This document shows positions 50,201-62,200 of a DNA stretch of 64,000 bases, in pieces; the first letter of the stretch is position 1, and the number at the start of each line of letters is the position of its first letter. This DNA is from Lepeophtheirus salmonis (taxonomy: Eukaryota > Arthropoda > Copepoda > Siphonostomatoida > Caligidae): the NCBI RefSeq assembly GCF_016086655.4, contig NC_052136.2, forward strand, positions 13,206,001-13,270,000. The letters are read 5' to 3'. Under the pieces are notes generated by a model. The model was not told the DNA's origin, did not search any database, and was given only the letters and a program-made list of their open reading frames with translations. The position numbers and the translations under genes are program-made.

Positions 50201-53200
50201 AAAATTATTATTTATAAAACTATATTATAATGGATAATTTACGAGACTATTCTAAATTAGCAAAATTGTCATAATGCTTGAAGTTGTTAAGTTATTTTTT
50301 TACTGATTCATTATTTTTGTTTTTAGTTTTTCTTAAATGTAACTGGCTAAATCAACATTTTCGAATAAATTAACTGCAAACAAGTATTAAAATAATGATA
50401 CAATTTAAGATATCATTTGCATGATATTAATGCCTTTAAATTTTATATCTTAAGAAAAAAATGAATCATGTCGTTACAGATAGTGAAAAAGGTGCAAAAA
50501 AATAAGAAAAATGATTAGGAGACTACATCTGTAGGTAAACAAAACAAGTTAGTTCTCCATCTCTCTAGAATGATTAAAATCATTATATTTAAAAAGAAAA
50601 AACTCGGAATATTTTAACCGACAACGTAACCTCTTGCACCATTTCATTTATAAACAAGAATATTGAGTACTATCGAAATTATATTTATGTATGTATTAAA
50701 GGATTAAATTTACCTTGGCCTCAATCTGTGGAAGTTCAACATATTTGAAATTTGATTTTTGAAGCATCATTTGAACTGGAGTACAACCAGAAGGTCGAAA
50801 AAAGGGTTTTTCCTGCGTTTTCCTCTCTTTAAACTGAGTTAACCAATTTCCTTTCATGAGAACCACATTAATTACTATCAAAATAGCAGATTGAATATCC
50901 TTGGGTGTCAGAAAGGATTTAATTTTTCCTTGTGTGTCCTTCTTGATTTCCTCGTTGACACTTTTTACGATCTAGACAAATAAGTATAAAATAAAATTGA
51001 AGGCAATGTAAATTTATGTTGGCCGAACCTTTTTATCATTGGATTCATCAAAAACATTCGGAGTAAGATCATAAAGTGACTTTATTTTTTTCAAATATTT
51101 CCGATTTATGACATGAGATGTATCCTTTTTGAGGAGCATGTAGTTATTTGAGTAAAAAGAGCCCGTTGTGGCCTGAATAAGAGCCTTATTTTTCTTTGAT
51201 AATGAAATGTAAAACAGATCTTCCTCCGAGTCCTTCAAACCCAATACGTTTCTCAACTCCTTAGATGTATCCCCTTGGGATCCCATTTGCACAAGACTCA
51301 ATGCCATACTGAAAACATGAATAAATGAAAGATTGATTAACATAACCCATATATTGAACCTGATTAAAAACACATCTTTCATTGTCGACTCGATATGATA
51401 AAGTGATAATATAATTTTACATGAAGTAGAATTCAAAGCCATGACCTTATTTAACTTGTCATGTGTGCAATTTCCCTTCCTTCAAATGACAAAAAGAATT
51501 GTAGGAACTAATTGATCGATATCATCATCCCTTCCTATCCTATTTTAATAATATAAATTCTCAGCTTTAACAGGCAAAAAAATGAGATGTAAAAAATAAT
51601 ATAAATCCACTTTTAATGAGAGTGATGCATCAAAATTGTGAAATGTACTGTAGTGTATGATGTTATTAAAGATGCGGAAATGAGGATTTAAGAACCTTGA
51701 GAAAGCAGGGATGCAAAGAATTTTTACTGTCATTAGTTATTATATTTGAACCAATACCCGCTAAGAGCAACGCGTAAGGTGCTTAAAAAGTGGAAAGTGT
51801 TGCTAATTTGAAATATTATAATTAGGTCTAATTATAAATGAGACATATTTGATCTGATTCATCCACGAAGGATAATAAAAACATTTCTCACGAGCACATA
51901 TTTATTTTGTGTATACCTTAAACTTTAAAATAAAATAATAATAAAAGACCCATAATCGCAAGGTGAGTATATATAAGGTGTGTCGATGATATATTTCTTT
52001 GCTTTTGTTTTACAATTCTACTGTCTATTTTGATTACGTCACAATTGAGGAGGAAATTCAAATTTATATAACTAATTGTATCAATACATCATATAATAGT
52101 ATTTTATTTTCTTATCTTAATTTTATTAGCGTAAATTTTTACCCTCCGACGATGATGGTACTAAAATTAATTTATTATTATAGATTAAAAGTTCTTTTGA
52201 ATAAAACAAATAGTTCAAAACATAGATTTTCAAATAAATATAGTATAGCGAAGAAATAAATAACATATTAAGAATAAGTGGAAATATTGTACTAAATATG
52301 AAATGCTCATTTGAAAAACATAAAGTAACAATAAGATCTAAGTTTGTCTTATATCTTGAAAATAATAAAAATAGAGTTCAGTGTAATTATTTTGCTATTA
52401 ATAATAATAGAGAAATCAAGTTTTCTAAAGCATTCATATTATTATATAACATGGAAGGGTTAGAAATACACACCAATAATAGTTATTTAACTAATAATAG
52501 GAATGATTTTGAAGTCTCTACTCGCCCAATAAGAATCTCAATAAAAAAATATTAATTGCAAGTCCAAAACAAAACCAAAAGAATCAAATAATCGTAATAA
52601 ATTCTGATACATTTTAAATATTGTTTCAATCCAATAACTTATAATTAGCTCGCATAACACACTCTTAGTAATTTATTTATTTTTAGAGTAATATTTCAAT
52701 ATGCTAAAAAACAATTTAGCTACTTAAAAAAGGATGCCTGAGACAATAAGTTTGAAAATTGCTGCGACATTCAAATATTCCATTAAAATCTACAGAAATT
52801 AAGAAGTCACTTATATTTTCTAACACATAATCACTTAATAGTTTCCCATAACAATTCATAAGCAATAGCAGAATAGTATATGCCTTACAGACAAAACTAT
52901 CAAGAAAAGAGAGGCACATTATCTTGAAAGTCTAGAACTTGTTTTCCAATCACGAAAGGTACTCACAAGTAACAAAGAAATCACTTATCAAGGGTTAGGC
53001 TTAAAGTGTACACTGTGCAGGTTATGTAATTATCCATATGACTATACCTACATTTCTGCATTATATGCATCAAGGGCAATTATCAATGTTCTTCACAGGA
53101 TCCTTTAGTCGATTATTCTGTCGTTTTATGGAACTTCATAGTTCTTATATGTAGAATGATACAATTATTTCGTAAAAGATCTGGAAGAATTTATATATTC

Positions 53201-56200
53201 TTGAGTATAAAGGCAAGGATTCACTTTCATCATAAAAGAAACAGAAAAAGAAGCCCAAAATCAGTTTCAATTGAGCCATTGCTTCCCCACTATGGAATTA
53301 TAATTCCATAGTGGGGAAGCAATTGTAACAAGAGCTCATTCGAATCCAATCAATCAACTTTTTAGCACTGAGTAGGCGAAAAAAGGCTCTGAGCTTTAAA
53401 GCATCCTTTATAAGGCATCATTTGAGAAATATGTTTATCATTTATTTTAGTTTACTAATAGGGGCTTTGAAATTGCCTCTTATGAAGTATTCCGAAGGCG
53501 AGGGGGGTAATGAGTGTCACGGAGCCGATCCATGAACTGAGGAAGGATACCGGAGGAAATCACATCTTATTAACATTGTATTTACCATGCACCATTACAG
53601 TATAATTATAGGATATACGTAATAGGCATAATGGAGAGGAACTTCCATGTCATCAAATCAATTAACTACAGAAACACAGAATTTCTATAAACTTACATAT
53701 TAATAGAAATATAAAGTACAAACTCTAATTATTGTCTCATCCTAAGAGGAAATTTATTCGAGCAATTGTGATGGATAAAGTCGAGATCCCTCTCCCCCTA
53801 ATCAAATAATGTATTCCTCGTTTTGCTGAGTTATTTCCTTATTATTAAACAGGTGCCATAATTGAATTTCAACAATCCATTGTCACTGTTTCCAATTTCG
53901 AGATAGGAAGAGAAGGTATGACGTGCGGGAAAACTTATACAATGTACTTCTTTTTTTTCTTTTTTTGAGGGGGGGGGGGCTTGCTCAGATTAAAAAAAAA
54001 AAAAAATTGAATGTAACGGATATATTTTTTCACAATACCGCCCCACCCTGTAGACGTCCCTGCTTGAGTACATAGTTTGTACATGGGCCCATCAATATCC
54101 GGACGTTGATGCAGAAATACTAAATTGTAGTAATTATCCATTACTAATGAACATTAATGATAAAAGTAAACTAAATACTAATAAACAATACTAAACAGAA
54201 GATGGCGTCACTATCCTAGATTATGTACTAGAGTAATACACGTATCTAAGTTCATGTGACAGACACGATAAATTATTTTGCTATTATTATTAATGTGGAC
54301 ATAAATAGTGTATATCTTATTCATATAAACATTGAATAATTATACGAATGAGATATCCGAGATGCCATATGATATTATCTATGATGAAAGGACTTACAAA
54401 AAAAATTAATTTGCACGACGAACTTTTTAACCCACACTAGACCTCGACTTTAAAAAAAATATGGGTTCAATTTTTGTAGTTTTGGCACACTAAGCAAAGT
54501 ATCAACGCTCATACAAATAGCTTTAATGTAAAGCTAGTTGTTTTAAATCAGAAGGAGTCAACCGACAAATACAGTTTCTATTTACCCAATAAAGCTAGTT
54601 GTAGATTCAATCATTTGAATGAGCTTTATTTTATGAATGCCAAATCTGACAGATAATATATTTTAGAAAAACAAAACTTTTTGCTTTAATTTTACAAATA
54701 ACAATTTTGATTTATTTTTTCTTCAACAGTATGACATTAAAAAATTTTTCCACAAAAGACATACTTTTATTGTTCATAACTATAAAAGTATTACGTAAGT
54801 GGGGGGGGGGGCAAAGAGTCCCTTGACACCTATGGCTCAGGCACCACTGCTACACAGGGATTTTGGGTCTTTCTGTCTTGCTTCTTTTTAGATAAAGAAA
54901 GGTTGCGAAATACAGTAAAGTTAACTATGTGTATGAAAAACCAAAACTCCTTCATTTATTTTCATATTTGTAATTCGGAAGACTTGCATTTATACTGATC
55001 ATTATCTAACATTTATGGGTTGAATGACGTATATGTTCCTATTTATCAACAGAAGCGTCCACAGAGGACTGTTTGGAGAGGATGTAGACCCTTCAGCCAA
55101 AATTAAATTACTAGAAAATTTAATATATAAAATTGTTTATAAAAAAATTTAATATTTGAATTTACTTTTTCAAATTTTCTTCGAAAAAATTTAAAATTTG
55201 AATTTTGTTTTCCAAAAATTTTAAATTTAACATATATATTTTTTGTGAATAGCTGCGAGCTTTCTTAATTATTTTTCCAAAAAGGTTTATATTTTGAAAT
55301 ATATTTTATGAAATTTTAGTCTAAAAATTATATATCTAGAAATTTTTATCCAAAAAATTATATATTTGAAATTTTTTCCGATTTTTTTTTTTTTTTGCGA
55401 ACACAATAAAGTTTTTAAAAATTTTTTTCCAAAAAAATTATTATTTTTTGATTTTTTTTTCGAAGGCCCCCCCCCCCAAAAAAAAAAGTATAAAAATAAT
55501 TCTGCGAGCGCTGCTGATCTGGAGGGGATAGGCAAGTGATTATTTAGTAAAAAAGGGTGATGGAGATGCCTGAGAGTACAAAAGATATATGCTTGTAATA
55601 ATGACGATGAGTAAATGACGTCGTCTCTTCCCTACTCCAATTAAAAGGGAATTACAAACAATTAATTATACTATTGACTATTATGGTATAAAATATACGT
55701 ATAATTAATCATAAACAAATTTATAGCCAATGTATTGTATGTAAACCATATAGTTTTTACTCCATTAAAAAAATCGTGGTAAAAAGAAGAAGTATTTAAT
55801 ACATCATTAGATCATATTAACATGAAACACTATGGTTGACAAGCTGAAAAAGAAAGAGTGTTGAGTTTTTGTGGTTGATAATGATGAGTGAGTGTTTATT
55901 GCCAATGAGGGCAAGCTGAAGGGAGGAAGGAAGATATATTCGTTAGGGAGGTTTATTTTTTTCAACTTTTTTGGAATTCAATACATTTCAAATTCGAACT
56001 TCTCGTTCAAAGTTTGAAGGAGACAAAATTTATTTATTTTATGAAGAGAGATTAAAATACGGCATTAATCATTATTTTATATTTATTATTTACGCTATAG
56101 ATTATTCTAAACTATGAGAAATATAAATATACTGTTTTTTCTTAAATCTACTTTATAGAGCAAAAAGGAAGGAGAGATCAAAATTTTATTTTGATCTCTC

Positions 56201-59200
56201 CTTTCTGAAAATGTAAAAAAAAAAAAAAAATGATACGCCCTAAACGCAGATCATCGAATTTTCCTAACTTTTTTTTGTTCTTTAGGAAACTTAAAAAAAA
56301 AAACTCTTTAAATATTTTTTTATAAAGGGTACGCAAGCTATAAATGCCACCACTTTGCCGCTCTCTCTTGGGCAAACGCGGTTACTTAGGTAGCTGATTT
56401 TTTTTTGTTTGATAGCTTGTTCAAACCTGCACCAGTTGGAAAAAATGAAATCAATATACGAATTTGTTGTACCAAATATTTGTAAAAGGCCCTCACTGAA
56501 ATCCACTCTGGGATTGACAATATACCAATTGCTCGAACTCTGGGACTCAGTGAGACGTTCGTTCGCAAGGTTAGGAGGGAATTCGATACCTCTCAAGGTG
56601 ATTTTGAGGACACATCAATTAGTGGGTGAGGTCAAAGGTCCAAGTCTTATCTCTTCATCTTGCCGGAATTTTAGCCTCAAAAACGCCAGATTTGAATACG
56701 ATGGTTTTTTTTTGTGTTGGGCAGGATCGAATGACAAACCAACCTTACAACCTGCAACACCAAAGACTAACTTATCCGTCGGATAAAGAAGGAATTCCAG
56801 GATTTGCCAAGGGACTAAGTGGCAAAGGCCTGTTCGCACTTTTAACCTCGTATAAAGACTGTAATTGAGGCTAGAGGTGATTTTATCAAATAAAATAAAT
56901 CAGAATCTACCAAGTGTTCAGAATCTGTTTTTTTTTGGGGTTTTTTTCTGACCACTGGTTGAGATTAAATTTAGCTGAGAAAAGACATTTTCCCGGCACA
57001 GATTCCTTGCGCACCCTGTAGGTTAAAAAAATGTCTATCAAAATTATTTTATGCAAAATCATTAAAAACATCTTTTTATTTAATATTTAATTTAATGTTA
57101 ACACTTATAAGTAAAGAATTCAGAATGTTTAAATGAATTTCTGGATCCATTTTAGTGGATAAATTAGAAGACACAAATATTCATAATGAAAAAATAAAGT
57201 TTTCAAGTTTCTTACTGTTGAGTTCATATTTGAGTTATGACAATTTGACTCTCAGCCACGATGTATAAACGTATATTTACTAAGTAAAGAGTTTTTTTCT
57301 CTTCAAAATTTGATTGAAATCTGCGACATAAAGATAACTTCGTAGGTCAATGTCATTTGGCATAGGTAATTTTCATACCATATGACTAGTTTTTTTGCAG
57401 TAACCATAATCAAAGTTCGAAAAAATTTGAAAAACAAACCGTCCTAATGTTCATGCAGGACAAGGAAGGAAGGAGCAAGACGGGGCGGCGTGACGTTGTT
57501 GTTGTTTCCCTAAGTAGTGGTGATGATGGTTTCATGCTTGGGGGGGGGGCATGTTATTCCGCCGGATTGAATTGAAATTACAGCCCATGACAATGACATA
57601 TTCACGTTTTTGCAATAAATTCTGCAAAAGAGGGAGAACACCAGGAAATATGGCTACTAGAAGGACAACCTTTAACTTGAACTTAGGGGCCCCTCCTTAG
57701 TGTATACATGAACGTAATTAATCTGGGGCGTCCGCAAGATTATATTTTTGGGAGGGGACTTGGTTTTTGGATTTTTTTGAGAAAAAAAAAAAGAAATTGG
57801 ATAAAAATTTGAAATGTTAAATTTTTAGGAAAAAAATTTGAAAATCTATAGCTATTTACAGAAAATTAATTTTTTGGAAAAATTTTGAATATTTTTTACT
57901 TTTCAAAAAAATCAATTTAAATTTCCAATATTTGAATTTTTTTCTCAAAAAAATCAAATATTAAATTTTCTATTAAAAACAAAAAATCCTTAAGTGGGAT
58001 GGGCTACAGAACCTCCTGCCTACCTCCTTTGGACATTCTTGTTAATAAGCAATCGGCGTTGGCAAATTATTAATTGGCGATGGAGATTATTATATAAAGT
58101 GGGACTAATCTTCAATTTTGACCAAAATTAATAAATAATTCAATACGAATTAAGACATTTTTAAAACCCTTTAGAAACAAACAGAATACGTTCCTTTAAA
58201 TGTTTTTTTGACAAGTGGCAATTCTCATGTCTTTAACTTTATTGCATCTCACAACCTTTCCTCCAAAAGAAGTACATGGTTAGGCAAGTCTTCCCAATTA
58301 TGGAATAATTATTATTCAATATTCAGCTGTTGCAGGGGGAACTTTTTAATATACAACTCGAGAGTTGAGAGGGAATTTGTCGTTAATTAAAAGTTACAAA
58401 TAATAGTGTTATATTGACTACATGTCATCCAAGAAGTCTAATAATTGATGTTAATACTTAAAAATAGAGAAATTCAGACTGTTGATCAATTTTATAGGAA
58501 AAGTTGAAAAATAACAATGGTATTCATAATAAAAGAATAGAGTTTCCGAGCTTCATACTCTTAAATTCATATTTGAGTTACGACAATTTGACTCTCAGCC
58601 AGGATATATAAACTTGAAAATCTTACAGTATTACCAAAGGTAATAAAAATGATATATATTGTATAAATTCTTCCAGCAGCAACTGAAATGAAATCATGCG
58701 ATAACAACACCCTCAAATAAAATATCGTTACTACATATTATCCATAAGAATTCGTCAAAGCAACTAAACAAGAACTAATTCGAACTTTACCTATCAACGT
58801 TTAGAAGACTGCCCAGGGGAGAATAAGCAGAAAAATGAATAGTTGATAGTAAATACATTGTATTTTACGCCTTATTCTAGAATGACAGTTTTTAAAGAAA
58901 CGACATTTTTTTGATTTGTTTATCATTCCTTGCTTTTTAAAATAGCAAGTTAATTTGACTCAAATAATTACCAATATATCAATAATTATCATACTTACAC
59001 GATGCTAAAGGGTGAAAAGATGAAATTTGTTCCCTGGATTTGTTTGTAGAGCTTAAGAGCCAGATTGTTCACGTAGTTATCGCTACCTAACGGCTTCTTC
59101 TTGATCTTCTCTTCTTTTTCTTCTTCCTGATCCTCCTCTATCATTAAAATACATTAGTAATAACTAATAATATAATGTATGTGAGCCAAATGTCAAGCCA

Positions 59201-62200
59201 ATTTACATACATTAACCACTGTCCGCATGACTTAATAATAAAAAATAAAAGCAAAAACAATAATTTTGCATTAGGAGGGATTTGATTCATTCTTGCTTGA
59301 AATACGAAAAACATTCTCGTTGACATTTTATTTGTATACTGTAGCACCTACATAACTTGGAATGAATTTATAATTTGACAAAAAATTGGAGCCATCTGTT
59401 GTTAAATGCAGTGGCGTCAAACCCCGCCCCAAAGTTTCTGATGCCCCCCCAAAAAAACACACTATTTATACAAGTAATTATATTAAGGTAATAATTTTTT
59501 GGCCCTTGACTCCCCTCTCCCCAAAAATGAAAGGTAGTATTGCCCCAAGTTATGTGCTATCATATTTTGGCGACATAATTCTATTTTTTGACAAATCTAT
59601 TAAGAAGAGTTTAAACAAAATATTAGAAATTTACAAACAATTATTTTGTCCCAATATTACAAATTAAATATAAGAAATTTACTGAAATCAATTATGATCT
59701 TATGTACAACCAAAATCATTGCACGAAAGACCTAAATAAGTCAAAATTATTTTTTTGCATCACACCACTGAGCTAATGTCTAATTATTAGGTTCATCAGC
59801 TTTTATTTATTGTAAGGTAAAATCAGGGTAGGTTTTACCAAAAGCAGAGCCTATGGCAAAGGAATAATGTGTGGCGCTTTTTGGACTGTGACTACGATTT
59901 TTCTTTGCTTAATAATTTTTATCGATAATTATCTAAAAAAAAAATTGACTGACTTTTTTGTGTATTTAAGATAATAATATTGATATTTTTGATATAATGT
60001 TTTGCAAAAATTGTGGATTAAGTTTTTTAATATTTGACAGCATTTTTTCATTTTTTTGACAAAATATTAAAACACCATAGCATTACTAGTTAGAAATAAG
60101 AAACGTGTCAAGATCAATGTGATGTCGATTTATCGTTGATTTTGACTTATGAAAATCTTAATGTATGTTACATATATATGAAATCCATTGAGGCACAAAA
60201 ATTACAATAAACTCACCCTCCAAAGATCCAATTTCTATCAGATCCTCCTTTTCATCACCAATCACTTTGTTCAAGACTGCGTCATAGTCTTCCTCCCCTA
60301 AAATAATGATGAAATTGATTACATTTATTTCTATCTATCAACCTCAATTATACAAAAGCTATAAAAAAATGGCAAAACGAAGACTAGGATATCAATATTT
60401 GTCCAAATAAAGTTGGGTACGCGGAAACTTTTTATCCGCCAGGGGGCGTCGAGTATTATTGAATATTAATCAATAAACAGGGGTGCAACTTTTGTTATTA
60501 AATAATCGGGGTTAAGGAAAAAAAAAAATAGTTGATAGTGTGTACTTTAATCTGTTCTATTAGTATGGCTTACTATCTATTGTCAATCAAAAGTAGCTGA
60601 TCAAATGAAACAGAGAAACCTAATTGCATTGCAATACTCCCTCACTTCAAAAAAATCGCTACCCTATTTACGACTACGCAATCTCCATGATCCTATCATT
60701 CTAACCGAATCAGTATGGTAGATTCTTCAAAAGAAAGAAAAAGTTGCATACGTCATGAGAGAGAATGACGGAATATGAAAAAGTGATGTTCTTTGTGATA
60801 TTGTAAAGAACGACATCTTGCGTGGGGAAAAAGCTTTTTACATAGATAGCCATGAATTTACTTAAGCTAACAGGTGCGTTTCGCCACTTGATTTATAGCT
60901 TTGAGTAATATAATCAAATAAGTAAGTAGGTAATACCATTTAGTAGTAGTTAGGAGGAGAAAATAAGTAAGTTCCCTATCCCCCCCCCCATTTTACATAA
61001 CCACAAAATTAACCTTTTGGCTTACTGGGGAGGATACTATATATAATACTATATAGGTAGTAACTAGCTACCCTCTCCCCTTTTAAATAATAAGTAACAA
61101 CTTCCTTCTTAGAGCAACATTAAATAACATTCTTTTCTGCTTGTGAAGAAGTTGACGACAACGATGAGGTGTTCATGACAAAAAATAAAAATTAAAAAAA
61201 AATTCAATTTTTTTAAGTAAAGCTTTCAAGACTTCCAAATGTTGGTTTTTTAAAATACAAGTCATTGTCACGTGACTCTGAATATACCTACATACATACA
61301 TATAAAAAGTACTACAATCAACAAGATATATGTCTATGTACATTGTACATATATTATATAAATTGATCTCAATTTTTTTTCTTAAAAAACAACAACAATA
61401 ATAAATGTTTAACTGCGTTTGTTGTGAGGATTACTGTAAGGATGACTTCCTGTTTTTCTAGAGGGACTACAAGATATATTTATAAACATATATAATATAA
61501 TCTTCTTGTTAGTCCTAAGTTGCCTCAGAATATGATCTACATACTTACATATACAATATATAGGTGGTATATATGTAATGTACAAGTTGCGACCAAAAAG
61601 TGAGATGAATATTAAAAAAATAAAGGTTGTAAAGTACTTGGGATGAGTATAATTTAATAATTGTATATCCCATGGATAATTGATACATTAATGGTTTAAT
61701 TTTGACTATTTTAATACAAATTACAAAAGTATAACTATTATGTGGCACATTATAAATTTCAAATGCCCTCAATTATATTACTCATAAATATATAATAACC
61801 ATGTAATTTGAATAGATCAAAATAATGTGATGATGTCAATTAATAGTTGGTACTAAGATTGAGCAATGTTGTAATTAACTATTGCATTTTAAGACGAAGA
61901 AATTTTTTATACATGTTGGAACTTGTACACAACATCTATTATATGTTGTGAGTTAATATAAAAACAATTTAGAACAAATACCAAGAAAAGTAGAAATGAA
62001 CAATATATTTTTTTAAATACATATAGTCCAATAGTTTATAAATATACTGCGGGTCAATTATGGGCGTTGAATTCAAATTCCAAGGATGAGATACCCTCAA
62101 GAATTGTTTGAAATCTTCATTTGATAAATGTGACTTAATTTGACCCCGATCATATGGTTCATATCAACCAAAATCTATCAATTCGTGACGATGAATTTTT

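Larger units (their letters stand above)
55943..57447. mobile_element. TAGGGCG-family MITE interrupted by a mariner
   Basis: The left end TTAGGGAGGTTTATTTTTTT then CAACTTTTTTGG, and the right end, whose reverse complement reads TTAGGACGGTTTGTTTTTCA, are inverted and match the ends of 42,753-43,420. The interior piece GGTTAAAAAAATGTCTATCA (57,021) also matches. The 694-bp mariner at 56,325-57,018 sits at a TA within it, so the MITE is the older insertion. Confidence 0.5.
51309..58998 (-). other. Serpin intron 3 (7.7 kb), repeat-rich
   Basis: Lies inside tetraspanin intron 2. Contents: unassigned open frames at 51,999-52,555, a 46-bp palindrome at 53,278, family A copies at 53,960, 55,045 and 57,725, a MITE with a nested mariner at 55,943-57,447, and a duplicated segment (57,095-57,265 and 58,450-58,620). 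Confidence 0.75.

Noticed and set aside
51361..51442. Upstream part of the 142-codon minus-strand frame (51,014-51,442) as serpin exon 1
   Set aside because: It lacks the SPFSI block, whereas the exon at 58,999-59,137 supplies it and joins 51,308 in the correct phase (FSPFSIV|MALSLV).
56409..56786. 125-codon plus-strand frame as a host gene
   Set aside because: The mariner reading lies in another frame of the same DNA between TA-flanked TIRs; the long frame is its shadow.
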